A stretch of 64,000 nt of DNA from Hyphomicrobiales bacterium (GCA_900473415.1 UCLR01000008.1:124001-188000); one strand, 5' to 3'; positions 8,459 to 19,058 are shown, counted from the first letter of the stretch. Notes: a model not told the origin generated them from the sequence alone. Numbers and translations: made by a program.

Positions 8459-8952
8459 CTCTGAACCACCTTGACGAGTAGACTTTGAAGTCGGCCAATC
8501 CGGAGGTGAAAATTCGAATTCTTTGATTTGATCGATAGAACGTCTTACAAATCAGGTCTTTCCGCACGATACAACAATCGCATCGAATTCCATTTATTCT
8601 TGAATTCTATCGAGTTTGATTTTTCTGAACGATATGAACAGGTCCGCACATCGTTTTTGCAATGCAACATACGGTTCCGCAGCGCGAATCGTACCTCGCT
8701 GAAACTATGGGCCGAACGTCCTCCCTCCAATAGGGACCAAAGTCTCAAACTTTGGCTGGACCTTCCGATCTACCAAACAACCCACCGTCGAATGATGATC
8801 CATGCCGTAGGATCAAGACTGCCTCATCTACGCCTTCTCGCGCCAATTTGAGATGTTTCGGGTTCAAATCCGAGCATCTGCGTGGATGTGAGCGTGTGGA
8901 TACCGACTTCGCTGATTTGCGCTTGGTTTTCTGTAATCTTGGAGCAAGTACG
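8459..8952. promoter_or_regulatory. Divergent intergenic region between the kinase and RTX peroxidase genes
   Basis: About 490 bases, clearly more AT-rich than the surroundings (especially 8500-8700), with no convincing gene. It must hold the promoters for the kinase (leftward) and the peroxidase operon (rightward). An inverted repeat with 6-bp arms (CCAAAG 8737-8742, CTTTGG 8750-8755) is a possible operator or hairpin about 200 bases before the peroxidase start. The peroxidase frame is open back to 8752, but the residues there look non-coding. Confidence 0.45.
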
Positions 8953-11900
8953 ATGGTCACTTACATCCGTAGCGACTTGGACTTCATCCTCGCGCAGATC
9001 AAGATCGCGGAGGCGCATTCCGCTGGCCAACCCTTATTCGGGCCTGGGGGGCTGGTCCCCGCCTATAACGTAGCCTGGGGGCTGCGAACGGTCGACGGCT
9101 CCTATAATCACCTCCTGCCCGGTCAGGAAATGTGGGGCGCAGCCGGTGCCGAGTTCCCGGAGCTGATGCCCCCGGTATACAGGCCGGCCGATGGCACGCC
9201 GTTCGATCCCGATGGCGCGGGCCCGGCTCCCGCAATGCCGACAGCGTCGAACTACAATCCGTCGAACAACCCCAACTCGCTCGTCTTCGACTCAAGCCTC
9301 CGCACGATCTCGAACCTGCTCGTCGACCAGACGCTGGGCAATCCGGCCGCGATCCTGACCGCGCTCGAGCGCGCCGGCTCCGAAAACCCACTGGCCGACC
9401 TCCCGGCTATCACCGCGATCTACCAGACGTTCAAGCCGTCCTGGGACGCCGAGTACCAGGCGCGGGTCGTGATGCAGAACGCCAAGATCGCGGTCGATTC
9501 CGCGGTCCTCGGCGCCGATGGCAATCCCGCCACGCCGCTGTCCCCCGAAGAACAGATCGTCCTCGACGATGCGAACGCCGCCTTGGCCGCGGCCACGACG
9601 GCTCATGCCGGAACCGTGACCGCTCTGGAAGCCGCCCGCACGGTCCGTGACGCGGCGCTGGAGCCTTTCGGCATTGCGATGCAGGGCGACAACGTTCACC
9701 TGCCTGCCGTCGCGCCGGATGAAGGGTTGTCGGCGCCGTTCAACTCGTGGTTCACGCTGTTCGGCCAGTTCTTCGATCACGGCCTCGACCTGATCAACAA
9801 GGGCGGCAGCGGCACGGTGTTCATCCCGTTGCAGCCGGACGATCCGCTCTATGTCGAGGGCAGCCATACCAATTTCATGGTGCTGACTCGGGCAACGGTT
9901 TCGGCGGGGCCCGACGGCACCATGGGCACCGCAGACGACGTGCGGCCAGTCAACACCACAACCTCGTACGTCGACCAGAACCAGACCTACGCCTCGCATG
10001 CGTCGCACCAGGTGTTCCTGCGCCAATATGAGTTCAATGCGGCTGGGGATCCGGTCGCGACCGGCAAGTTGATCGAGGGCGGCAATGGCGGCATGGCCAC
10101 CTGGGGCGAACTCAAGGCTCAGGCGAGGGCGCTGCTCGGCATCAATCTGACGGATGCCGATGTCGGCGCCGTGCCGCTGCTGCGGACCGATCCGTATGGC
10201 AACTTCATCCCCGGCGGGAACGGCTTCCCGCAGGTGATCTTCGGCGTCGGGCTGGACGGCATTCCCAACACCGCCGACGACGTCGTGCTCGAGGGCAATC
10301 CGACGGCCAATGGCGGCCTGGGCATCTCCACGACCAACGCCATCCGCACGGCCAGCGCCTTCCTCGCCGATATCGCCCATGAAGCCGTGCCGATTGGCAA
10401 GATCGCCGACGGCGACATCACGATCGGCCTGGGCAATCCGGGTAACGGCGACACCGAATACGACAACGAACTGCTGGACGCGCACTTCATGGCCGGCGAT
10501 GGTCGCGTCAACGAGAATATCGGCCTCACCGCCGTCCACCATGTGTTCCATGCCGAGCACAACCGGCTGGTCCAGCACACCAAGGACACGGTGCTGGCGA
10601 GCAATGACCTCGCCTTCATCAACGAGTGGCTTGCAGACGATCTGGCCGCGGTTCCGACCACGCCCGCGCAGATCGCGGCGCTTGTCTGGGATGGCGAGCG
10701 GCTGTTCCAGGCGGCCAAGTTCGGCACCGAGATGCAGTACCAGCACCTCGTGTTCGAGGAATTCGCCCGCAAGGTCCAGCCCAATATCAACGTGTTCCTG
10801 GTGCCGGACGGCTTCGACACGACGATCGACCCGTCGATCGTGGCCGAGTTCGCCCATGTGGTCTACCGCTTCGGTCACTCGATGCTGACCGAGTCCATCG
10901 ACCGCTTCGATCCCTCGTTCAACGAAGACCATATCGGCCTGATTCAGGGCTTCCTCAATCCGCTCGCCTTCGACGGCGGCGATACGGGGGTCGCGCATTC
11001 GATTGCCGACGGCATTGCGGCAGGCGCCATCATTCGCGGCATGACGCGGCAGGTCGGCAACGAGATCGACGAGTTCGTGACGACCGCGCTGCGCAACAAC
11101 CTGCTCGGCCTGCCGCTCGATCTCGCGACGATCAACCTCGCCCGCGGCCGGGACACCGGCGTGCCCTCGCTGAACGAAGCGCGGCGAACCTTCTACGAGG
11201 CGACCAACGAGGACGTGCTGCTCAAGCCCTATGAGAGCTGGGTCGATTTCGCCGGCCATCTCAAGCATGAGGCCTCGATCATCAACTTCATCGCGGCCTA
11301 TGGCACGCACTCGCTGATCACCAGCGCGGACACGCTTCAGGAGAAGCGCGACGCCGCGCTGACCATCATCACCGGCATTTCGACCGGCGGCTTCGGGGTG
11401 CCGTCAGATCGGCTCGATTTCCTGAATGCCACCGGCACCTATGCCGGCGGAGTGCGCGGCGGCCTCGAGAACGTCGATCTCTGGATCGGCGGCCTTGCCG
11501 AGGAGATCATGCCCTTCGGCGGCATGCTGGGCTCGACCTTCAACTTCGTCTTCGAAGTGCAGATGGAGAAGCTGCAGAACGGCGATCGCTTCTACTATCT
11601 GCAGCGCCTCGACGGACTGCACCTCTTCGGCGAGATGGAGAACAACTCCTTCGCCGCGATGATCATGCGCAACACCGACGCGACGCATCTGCCGTCCGAC
11701 GTGTTCTCGACGCCCGGCCTGATCCTCGAGGTCGACCGCACCAAGCAGTACAATCCCGGCCTTGGCGAGGATGCAGGCCTCGACGGCATCCTGCAGGACG
11801 ATCCCGGCACGGCGATCAATGAAAGCGCCGACAACCGCGGCCTCGATCCACTCGGCACGAGCCTGCTCACGCCGCTCGTCATTCGCGACAACCCCGCGAC

Positions 11901-14900
11901 CCCGGGCGTCGATACCAACTATCTGCGCTACACGGGCGGCGACCACGTCGTCCTCGGCGGCACTGGCGCGAACGACACGCTGATTGCGGGCATCGGCGAC
12001 GACACGCTGTTCGGCGATGGCGGCAACGACCTGCTTGAAGGCGGGTTCGGCAACGACATCATCAATGCTGGAGACGGCGACGACATCATCAAGGACAGCG
12101 GCGGCGACGACAATATCAAGGCCGGCAAGGGCAACGACGTCGTCCATGCCGGACCGGGCCTCGACCTGGTGATGGGCAATGATGGTCACGACTTCATCTT
12201 CCTGGGCACCGACATGGGCTCGGAAGTCTTCGCCGGAACCGGCAACGACTACATCTACGGCAACAAGAATGCCGAGCGCATCCTCGGCAACGAAGGCAAT
12301 GACTGGATCGAGACAGGCACCTTCGACGGCGCTCCCGGCGACAATTTCGACGAGGTCTTCGCCCAGGACGGCATCGACGGGCACGACGTGTTCCTCGGCG
12401 ATGGCGGCTTCGACGAGTTCATCGCCGAAGGCGGCGACGACATCATGGTCGGCAGTGCCGGCCGCGGCAAAATGGCCGGCATGTCGGGCTTCGACTGGGC
12501 GACCTACAAGGACAGCACCATGGGGGTGGATGCCGACTTCACGCGCGGCATCGTCTTCGACGAGAACCCCACGCCGCCGGCGAACGGTACGCTCGACGCC
12601 TATGAAGCGGTCGAGGGTCTGTCTGGGTCGCGCTTCAATGACGTCCTGACGGGCTCGGACGTCATTGCAGAAGAGCGCCTGCCCTTCGCCCAGGGCGGCT
12701 CGGAAGGCTATCGCGGCAGCCAGCTGACCAAGGAGGGCCTGGCCTTGATCGCCGGCCTTCGCGATGTCCTCGGCCTCACCGAAGCGCAGGTCAATGCGCT
12801 CGCGGCCAACGCGGTTGTCTACAACGCCGGTGAGATCATCCTCGGCGGCGACGGCAGCGACGTGATCATGGGCCGCGGCGGCGATGACATCATCGACGGC
12901 GACAAATGGCTCGATGTGAACATCGCGGTCATGTCGGGGATTGGGCCCGATGGCGGCGTCGGCACCGTACTTGAGACGCACAAGTCGATGACGACGCTGG
13001 CGGCCAAGATGTTCAACGGGACCTATAATCCCGGCCAGCTCCGGATCATCCGCGAGATCAAGACGGATGCGACATCCGGTGACGTCGACACGGCGAAGTA
13101 TCAGGGCCTGCGCTCCGAGTACGCCTTCGCCGGCAACGCGGACGGCACCGTCCAGGTCACCCATACCATCGAGGACCAGCTCGACGGCTCGGACAAGATC
13201 CGGAACATCGAGCGGCTGCAGTTCAGCGACGGCTCGCTCGGCCTCGTCGTCGGCACGCCGAACAATGACGTGCTGAACGGCTCGGCCCAGGACGACCTCA
13301 TCCTCGGGCTCGACGGCAACGACGTGCTCAATGGTTTTGCCGGCAACGACATCCTGGTCGGCGGTCCGAACACCACCGTCACGGGAAACTACGCCGACAA
13401 CTTCAACGCGCAGGCGCTGAACAACAGCACTGGCGGCACAGGGTGGACGTCATCCTGGGTGGAGACCGGCGACAACAGCGGCGTCAACAGTGCGTCGCAG
13501 GGTCAGATCCGGATCGACAACAACAACAGCAACTCGCTGCAATTCCGCGACGACGACAACGATACCGGCAACGGCACCGCAACGATCACGCGCATCGTGA
13601 ACCTGGCCGGCATGACCAGCGCCACGCTGAGCTATGACTTCAACGAGAACAGCTTCGATGCAGGCGAGACCGTCACCGTCAGCTTCGCTGCGGACGGGGT
13701 CAATTTTACTCAGCTCATCCAGACGATTGATGGCAACTCCGGGAACGGGTCGACCGTTGTCGCGCTGACGGGCCCATTCACAACGACTTCCGCAATCCGC
13801 TTCGTCGTGAACGGCACGAACAACAACAGCGCCAACGACATCGTCAGCATCGACAATCTGGTTGTCAGCTTCGCCGTTACGGAAGTGCTCAATGGCGGCC
13901 TGGGTGACGACACCTATGTCTTCAACCCCGGCGATGGCAGCGATGTCATCAACGAGCAGGTGAACGCCACCAGCGGCGGCGCGGCCGACCGCATCTCGAT
14001 CACCTCGACGACGACCGATCCGCTGATCGGGCCGGTGCTGACCGGGCTGAACGCCTTCGACGACAACACCGGTACGGCCAACGGCAACCTAGTGATCAAC
14101 GCCAATGGCGGCACGATCACCGTCAACGCCCATTTCACCGGCAACACCGCGCAGACCGGCGTCGAGCTCATCAACTTCAACAACGCGACCTATGAGGGCT
14201 ATCTGCTCGGCGCGGGCGACTACGCGATCAGTCGCCTCGATCCGACCGGCGGCAGCCGGACGATCAATCTGACCACCTCGACGATCAACAACTTCATCGT
14301 CGGCGAGCAGGCCACCGACGACGACATCACCGGCGGCAGCGGCAATGACATCATCATCGGTGGCACCGGCGACAACCAGCTCACCGGCGGCCTCGGCGAC
14401 GACCTACTGATCGGCGGCTCTGGTGCCGGCGACAACGATGTTCTCGATGGCGGCGCGGATCTCGACACCATGGTCGGTCTCGGCGGCAACGACACCTACA
14501 TCGTCGACGATGTCGGCGACGTGGTGGTCGAGGCTGCCAATGCCGGCACCGACGAGGTGCAGACGCTCATGGCCGCGCTGTCCATAGAGACCATGGCCAA
14601 TGTCGAGGACCTGACCTACACCGGCCTCGATGCCGACCAGTTCGTCGGCACCGGCAATGCGCTGGCCAATGTCATCACCGGCGGCGATCTCGCCGATACC
14701 CTGACGGGCCTGGCCGGGGCCGACACGCTCGATGGCGGGCTCGGCGCCGATACAATGGTGGGCGGCACCGAGAACGACGTCTACGTCGTCGACGATGTCG
14801 GCGACGTGGTGACCGAGCTGGCCGGCGGCGGCACGGCGGACCGTGTCGAATCCGAAATCGACTATACGCTCGGGGCCGAAGTCGAGAACCTCGACCTCAA

Positions 14901-17181
14901 CAACAATGCGGTCACCGGCCGCGGCAATGCGGGCGCCAACGTCATCAACGGCAATGGCGCGGCGAACCAGCTCTTCGGTGCCGGTGGAGCCGACACGCTC
15001 AACGGCGATGATGGCAACGACCTGCTCGACGGCGGCGATGGCGACGACACGCTCAACGGGGGCGACGACAACGATACGATCATCGGCGGTGCCGGCAACG
15101 ACACCATCGATGTCGGCGGCGGCGTCAACACCATCGTCTACAACGCGACCGGCTTCGGCGCCGACGTCATCAACAGCTTCGACACCACCGGCGGCACGCC
15201 AGCTACCCAGGACCGCATCGATCTCAGCGGGCTGGGCGTCACTGCTGCGAACTTCACCGACCGTGTGTTCGAAACCGCCAGCGGCACCGGCACCCTGCTG
15301 ACCATCCGCGAGAACGGACCGGCCTCCGCCGTCATAGGCACGATCCAGGTCAATAACGTTATTCCCGGCAACATCGACATTACCGACTTCACGCTTGCGA
15401 CGGCCGGCAATGTGATCACCGGCACCGCCGCGGGAGCGATCCACAACGGCACCGCCAATGCCGACACGATCAACGCCCTGGGCGGCAACGACACGGTCAA
15501 CGCCAACGCCGGCAATGACGTCATCAACGGCGGCACCGGCAACGACACGCTCAACGGCGATGACGGCGACGATACCTTCAACTGGAACGCCAATAACGCC
15601 GCGGCCAATTCACTGGTCAACTCCGACGGCCGTGACGTGGTCAATGGCGGGGCGGAAGGCGGCGCCGGCGACACTTTCGCGATTACGGGGAACGGCGCCG
15701 CCGCCGAGACCTACCGGATCTATACCCGGCAGGCCTTCGATGACGTCCCGGGCAACAATCTCAACGGCATCAACGCCGCGACGGAGATCATCGTCACCCG
15801 TGGCGGCACGACTTCGGCCTTCATTATCGCCGAGTTGCGCGAGATCGAGGAGATCCGAATCAACGGCTCCGATCCGTCCGGCAATGGCAGCGCCGGCGGG
15901 GATACGTTCCAGGTGATCGGCGACTTCTCGGGCACCAGCCTGCGTCTCAACACGATCACGATCGATGGCGACGCGGGGGACGATACGATCGACATCTCCG
16001 CACTGACCTCGGCTCATCGTATCGTGTTCCGCTCGAATGGCGGCCACGACACCATCGTCGGCACCATGCGGCCGCAGGATGTGATCGAGCTGCCGGACGG
16101 GGCAGCGCCGGAGGATTACGAGAGCACGCCCGACGAGAACGGCGTGACCACGATGACCAACGGCACGCACAGCATCCGCTTCACCGCCCCCGAAGGCCCG
16201 CCGCAGGTCGGTGATGGGGATGACGATGATGATGACGACGACGAGTGCAGCTCCGGCGATCCCGCGCCTAACCCGTCGACGGGTAGCCTAAAGGTCGGAA
16301 CGGCGCTGGCCGATGTCCTGATCGGCTCGGCCGAAGCCAATGACATGATCGGCCTGGCCGGGGATGACGTGATCCTCGGCGGCGGTGGCGAGGACAAGAT
16401 CTTCGCCGGCGAGGGCGATGACTTCGTCAATGCCGGCGAGGGCTCCGACATCGTTCAGGGCGGGGCTGGCGACGACGTGGTCTTCGGTGGATCGGGCGAT
16501 GATGTGATCGACGGCGAGGCCGGCGACGACCGCATCTTCGGCGAGAGCGGCGACGACCGGATCACGGCCGGCGCTGGCAATGACACGGTAGTCGCCGGCT
16601 CGGGCAACGACCTGATCATTGGCGAGGCATGGGACGGCTACGACACCTATTTCGGTGACGACAGCGGCGGCGGGTCCGGCATCGATACGCTCGACCTGTC
16701 GGCGATAACGGCGAACCTGACTGTCGATCTGGGCAACGGCCTGCTCGGGCGCGGCAGCGCCTCCAGCTCGCAGAGCGGCGCGGACACGCTCTGGAGCATC
16801 GAAAATGTCGCGACCGGCGCCGGCAACGACACGATCACCGCCAGCGAGGCCGTCAACGTGATCGAAGGCGGCGCGGGCAACGACACCTTCCGCTTCCTCA
16901 GCGCCGAGGGCGCGGATGGCGACACGATCCTCGACTTCGAACCGGGCGATCGGCTCGATCTCAGCGGCGTCGATGCCAACAGCTCGCAGGCTGGCAACCA
17001 GAGCTTCACGCTGGTGAACGGGCCGATCGCCGGCGCCGGGCAAGTGGCCATCACCCACGAGAGTCGCGCGGATGGCGAATACACCGTCATCAGCGGGAGC
17101 ACCGATGCGAATGTCGACGAGGAGTTCCGCATCGACCTCAAGGGCAGCCACAACCTGAACGGCGGCAACTTCAACCTCTGA
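8953..17181 (+). CDS. Giant secreted animal-type haem peroxidase with RTX repeats (MopA-like)
   Basis: A 2,742-residue protein. ATG 8953 is chosen because GGAGC precedes it by 7 bases. Residues 1 to about 960 form an animal haem peroxidase domain: distal His276 with Asp275 (FGQFFDHG), catalytic Arg518 and Glu521 (GDGRVNE; Asp and Glu are the residues that make ester bonds to haem in mammalian enzymes), and proximal His642 (VYRFGHSML). Blocks of GGxGxDxhx calcium-binding repeats follow from about residue 1000. A beta-sandwich-like insert lies at about 1480-1640, and an Asp-rich run near 2430 holds what appears to be the only cysteine. There is no Sec signal; the hydrophobic, acidic C-terminus resembles type I secretion signals. 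The layout resembles Mn(II)-oxidising, superoxide- or halide-active peroxidases of Aurantimonas, Erythrobacter and Roseobacter. The substrate is inferred, not shown. The exporter genes follow. Confidence 0.9.
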   Translation: MVTYIRSDLDFILAQIKIAEAHSAGQPLFGPGGLVPAYNVAWGLRTVDGSYNHLLPGQEMWGAAGAEFPELMPPVYRPADGTPFDPDGAGPAPAMPTASNYNPSNNPNSLVFDSSLRTISNLLVDQTLGNPAAILTALERAGSENPLADLPAITAIYQTFKPSWDAEYQARVVMQNAKIAVDSAVLGADGNPATPLSPEEQIVLDDANAALAAATTAHAGTVTALEAARTVRDAALEPFGIAMQGDNVHLPAVAPDEGLSAPFNSWFTLFGQFFDHGLDLINKGGSGTVFIPLQPDDPLYVEGSHTNFMVLTRATVSAGPDGTMGTADDVRPVNTTTSYVDQNQTYASHASHQVFLRQYEFNAAGDPVATGKLIEGGNGGMATWGELKAQARALLGINLTDADVGAVPLLRTDPYGNFIPGGNGFPQVIFGVGLDGIPNTADDVVLEGNPTANGGLGISTTNAIRTASAFLADIAHEAVPIGKIADGDITIGLGNPGNGDTEYDNELLDAHFMAGDGRVNENIGLTAVHHVFHAEHNRLVQHTKDTVLASNDLAFINEWLADDLAAVPTTPAQIAALVWDGERLFQAAKFGTEMQYQHLVFEEFARKVQPNINVFLVPDGFDTTIDPSIVAEFAHVVYRFGHSMLTESIDRFDPSFNEDHIGLIQGFLNPLAFDGGDTGVAHSIADGIAAGAIIRGMTRQVGNEIDEFVTTALRNNLLGLPLDLATINLARGRDTGVPSLNEARRTFYEATNEDVLLKPYESWVDFAGHLKHEASIINFIAAYGTHSLITSADTLQEKRDAALTIITGISTGGFGVPSDRLDFLNATGTYAGGVRGGLENVDLWIGGLAEEIMPFGGMLGSTFNFVFEVQMEKLQNGDRFYYLQRLDGLHLFGEMENNSFAAMIMRNTDATHLPSDVFSTPGLILEVDRTKQYNPGLGEDAGLDGILQDDPGTAINESADNRGLDPLGTSLLTPLVIRDNPATPGVDTNYLRYTGGDHVVLGGTGANDTLIAGIGDDTLFGDGGNDLLEGGFGNDIINAGDGDDIIKDSGGDDNIKAGKGNDVVHAGPGLDLVMGNDGHDFIFLGTDMGSEVFAGTGNDYIYGNKNAERILGNEGNDWIETGTFDGAPGDNFDEVFAQDGIDGHDVFLGDGGFDEFIAEGGDDIMVGSAGRGKMAGMSGFDWATYKDSTMGVDADFTRGIVFDENPTPPANGTLDAYEAVEGLSGSRFNDVLTGSDVIAEERLPFAQGGSEGYRGSQLTKEGLALIAGLRDVLGLTEAQVNALAANAVVYNAGEIILGGDGSDVIMGRGGDDIIDGDKWLDVNIAVMSGIGPDGGVGTVLETHKSMTTLAAKMFNGTYNPGQLRIIREIKTDATSGDVDTAKYQGLRSEYAFAGNADGTVQVTHTIEDQLDGSDKIRNIERLQFSDGSLGLVVGTPNNDVLNGSAQDDLILGLDGNDVLNGFAGNDILVGGPNTTVTGNYADNFNAQALNNSTGGTGWTSSWVETGDNSGVNSASQGQIRIDNNNSNSLQFRDDDNDTGNGTATITRIVNLAGMTSATLSYDFNENSFDAGETVTVSFAADGVNFTQLIQTIDGNSGNGSTVVALTGPFTTTSAIRFVVNGTNNNSANDIVSIDNLVVSFAVTEVLNGGLGDDTYVFNPGDGSDVINEQVNATSGGAADRISITSTTTDPLIGPVLTGLNAFDDNTGTANGNLVINANGGTITVNAHFTGNTAQTGVELINFNNATYEGYLLGAGDYAISRLDPTGGSRTINLTTSTINNFIVGEQATDDDITGGSGNDIIIGGTGDNQLTGGLGDDLLIGGSGAGDNDVLDGGADLDTMVGLGGNDTYIVDDVGDVVVEAANAGTDEVQTLMAALSIETMANVEDLTYTGLDADQFVGTGNALANVITGGDLADTLTGLAGADTLDGGLGADTMVGGTENDVYVVDDVGDVVTELAGGGTADRVESEIDYTLGAEVENLDLNNNAVTGRGNAGANVINGNGAANQLFGAGGADTLNGDDGNDLLDGGDGDDTLNGGDDNDTIIGGAGNDTIDVGGGVNTIVYNATGFGADVINSFDTTGGTPATQDRIDLSGLGVTAANFTDRVFETASGTGTLLTIRENGPASAVIGTIQVNNVIPGNIDITDFTLATAGNVITGTAAGAIHNGTANADTINALGGNDTVNANAGNDVINGGTGNDTLNGDDGDDTFNWNANNAAANSLVNSDGRDVVNGGAEGGAGDTFAITGNGAAAETYRIYTRQAFDDVPGNNLNGINAATEIIVTRGGTTSAFIIAELREIEEIRINGSDPSGNGSAGGDTFQVIGDFSGTSLRLNTITIDGDAGDDTIDISALTSAHRIVFRSNGGHDTIVGTMRPQDVIELPDGAAPEDYESTPDENGVTTMTNGTHSIRFTAPEGPPQVGDGDDDDDDDDECSSGDPAPNPSTGSLKVGTALADVLIGSAEANDMIGLAGDDVILGGGGEDKIFAGEGDDFVNAGEGSDIVQGGAGDDVVFGGSGDDVIDGEAGDDRIFGESGDDRITAGAGNDTVVAGSGNDLIIGEAWDGYDTYFGDDSGGGSGIDTLDLSAITANLTVDLGNGLLGRGSASSSQSGADTLWSIENVATGAGNDTITASEAVNVIEGGAGNDTFRFLSAEGADGDTILDFEPGDRLDLSGVDANSSQAGNQSFTLVNGPIAGAGQVAITHESRADGEYTVISGSTDANVDEEFRIDLKGSHNLNGGNFNL

Positions 17182-17270
17182 AGCTGAAGCCTTCCGGGGA
17201 GCGGTCAGCAATGGCCGCTCCCCCACTCGCCCTCACCAATCGGCGCTCAAGCATCTGACAGGTTGCGGCC

Positions 17271-19058
17271 ATGGCTCCTTCAAGAGAACTGACGAACGCC
17301 AGACGGCGTGACGCGGCGAAGTTGACGCGAGGCTTTCGCTCGGTTTGCGTCTTCCTGTTCGCGATGTCGGGCGTCATCAATGTCCTGGCACTGACCGGCT
17401 CGCTCTACATGCTGCAGGTCTACGACCGGGCACTGACGAGCGGCAGCGTCCAGACCCTGATGGCGCTCTCCGCGCTGGCGATCGGCCTCTATCTCTTCCA
17501 GGGCGCCTTCGACGTCATCCGCTCCCAGGTGCTCGTCCGGGTCGGCGCCAGGCTGGATGAGGAGATCGCACCGATCGCCCATCGGGTGGCGATCGACATG
17601 CCGCGCTTCGGCTTCTCGAGTGCGGAAGCGCTCGAGCGAGGCCGGGACGTCGACACGGTTCGTGGTTTCCTAGGCGGTCAGGGGCCGAGCGCGCTGTTCG
17701 ATCTGCCGTGGATCCCGCTTTATCTCGCCTTCGTCTATTTCTTGCACCCATGGCTGGGCGCCCTGACCTTCGCCGGCGCGTTTCTCCTGACCTTGCTCAC
17801 GGTCCTCAGCGAGGTGCTGACGCGGCGCCTGAACGGTACCACGCGCCAGGCCGCCATCGTCCGCAACACGATCGCCGATTCCAATGCCCGCAATGCTGAA
17901 GTACTCAAGGCGATGGGCTTCGCCGGCCGCGCGGTCGATCGCTTCGACGGGGCAAACCGCGAGCACCTCGCGCTGCAAACGCAGGCGAATGATCTCATCG
18001 GCACCTTCGGCGCGATCTCGCGCGTGCTGCGCATGATCCTGCAATCGGCGATCCTCGGCCTCGGCGCTTATCTCACGATCAAGGGCGAACTCTCCGCCGG
18101 CGCGATCATCGCCGCTTCAGTCGCCTCTGCGCGCGCGCTCGCTCCGGTCGATCTCGCCATCGCGAACTGGAAATCCTTTGTCGCGGCGCGTCTGGCCTTT
18201 GGGCGGCTGCGCGAGACCGTCGTGGCGCTCAGCCAGGCCGTTGAACCGATGAAGCTGCCGACACCGGCAAAATATCTCAAAGTCGACAAGATCACCGTCG
18301 CGGCACCGGGTTCGGGACAGGTCCTGCTGAGCGAGGTGAGCCTCGATCTCTCGGCCGGCACGGCACTCGGCGTCATCGGGCCGAGCGGCGGCGGCAAGAC
18401 CACGCTGGTTCGTGCCCTCACTGGCATCTGGCCGACGCTACGCGGCTCGGTTCGGCTCGACGGCGCTGAACTCGGTCAATGGCCGGAGGAGAGCCTCGGG
18501 CGCTCCATGGGCTATCTGCCGCAGGAGGTGAGTCTGCTCGACGCCACGGTCGAGGAGAACATCTCCCGCTTCGATCCTCGTGTGGATGCCGCCGACATCG
18601 TCGCGGCCGCGACGGCGGCCGGCATCCACGAGATGATCGTGCGGCTGCCGAACGGCTACAAGACGCAGCTTGGACCGCAGGGCACCTCACTTTCGGCCGG
18701 CCAGCGGCAGCGCATCGGCCTCGCCCGAGCGCTCTACGGAAAGCCGTTCCTGGTGATCATGGACGAGCCGAACTCGAATCTCGACGGCGAAGGCGAAGCT
18801 GCTCTGAGGACGGCGATCGAGGCGGTCAAGGAGCGCGGCGGCATTGCGGTCGTGGTGGCGCATCGGCCGAGCGCGCTGGTCGCGGTCGATTTCGTCTGCG
18901 TCATCCAGAACGGCAAACTCACCGCCTACGGGCCCAGGAACGAGATCCTGTCCTCCGCTACGGGCCAGGGCGCGCGGTCGACCACTCAGCCCGAGATGCC
19001 TACCGCTGCTCCGTTTCCAGCTCACTTCAATGCCAAGCACGAACGGGTGTCGGCATGA
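17271..19058 (+). CDS. Type I secretion ABC permease/ATPase (PrtD family)
   Basis: A 595-residue inner-membrane half-transporter that would power export of the RTX cargo. Membrane helices fall in residues about 25-50, 60-85, 145-185 and 245-290. The ATPase domain starts near 335 and has Walker A GPSGGGKTT (370-378), Q-loop YLPQE, signature LSAGQRQR and Walker B FLVIMDEPNSNLD. No C39 peptidase-like N-terminal domain is present, as expected for the PrtD/HasD type. It starts 89 bases after the peroxidase stop, and its TGA overlaps the ATG of the next gene (ATGA, 19055-19058), so the two are translationally coupled. Confidence 0.93.
   Translation: MAPSRELTNARRRDAAKLTRGFRSVCVFLFAMSGVINVLALTGSLYMLQVYDRALTSGSVQTLMALSALAIGLYLFQGAFDVIRSQVLVRVGARLDEEIAPIAHRVAIDMPRFGFSSAEALERGRDVDTVRGFLGGQGPSALFDLPWIPLYLAFVYFLHPWLGALTFAGAFLLTLLTVLSEVLTRRLNGTTRQAAIVRNTIADSNARNAEVLKAMGFAGRAVDRFDGANREHLALQTQANDLIGTFGAISRVLRMILQSAILGLGAYLTIKGELSAGAIIAASVASARALAPVDLAIANWKSFVAARLAFGRLRETVVALSQAVEPMKLPTPAKYLKVDKITVAAPGSGQVLLSEVSLDLSAGTALGVIGPSGGGKTTLVRALTGIWPTLRGSVRLDGAELGQWPEESLGRSMGYLPQEVSLLDATVEENISRFDPRVDAADIVAAATAAGIHEMIVRLPNGYKTQLGPQGTSLSAGQRQRIGLARALYGKPFLVIMDEPNSNLDGEGEAALRTAIEAVKERGGIAVVVAHRPSALVAVDFVCVIQNGKLTAYGPRNEILSSATGQGARSTTQPEMPTAAPFPAHFNAKHERVSA

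Noticed and set aside
8752-8952. An extended N-terminus of the peroxidase starting at 8752
   Set aside because: The extra 67 residues lack family character and the ATG at 8953 has a good ribosome site; the upstream part looks like promoter DNA.
9292-11310. A 672-codon minus-strand frame opposite the peroxidase domain
   Set aside because: GC-rich codon use keeps the complementary frame open; the plus strand encodes an intact peroxidase with all active-site residues.
11970-16900. Regular short repeats that might suggest a CRISPR array or satellite
   Set aside because: They are in-frame GGxGxD codon repeats of the RTX protein, without spacers or constant direct repeats.
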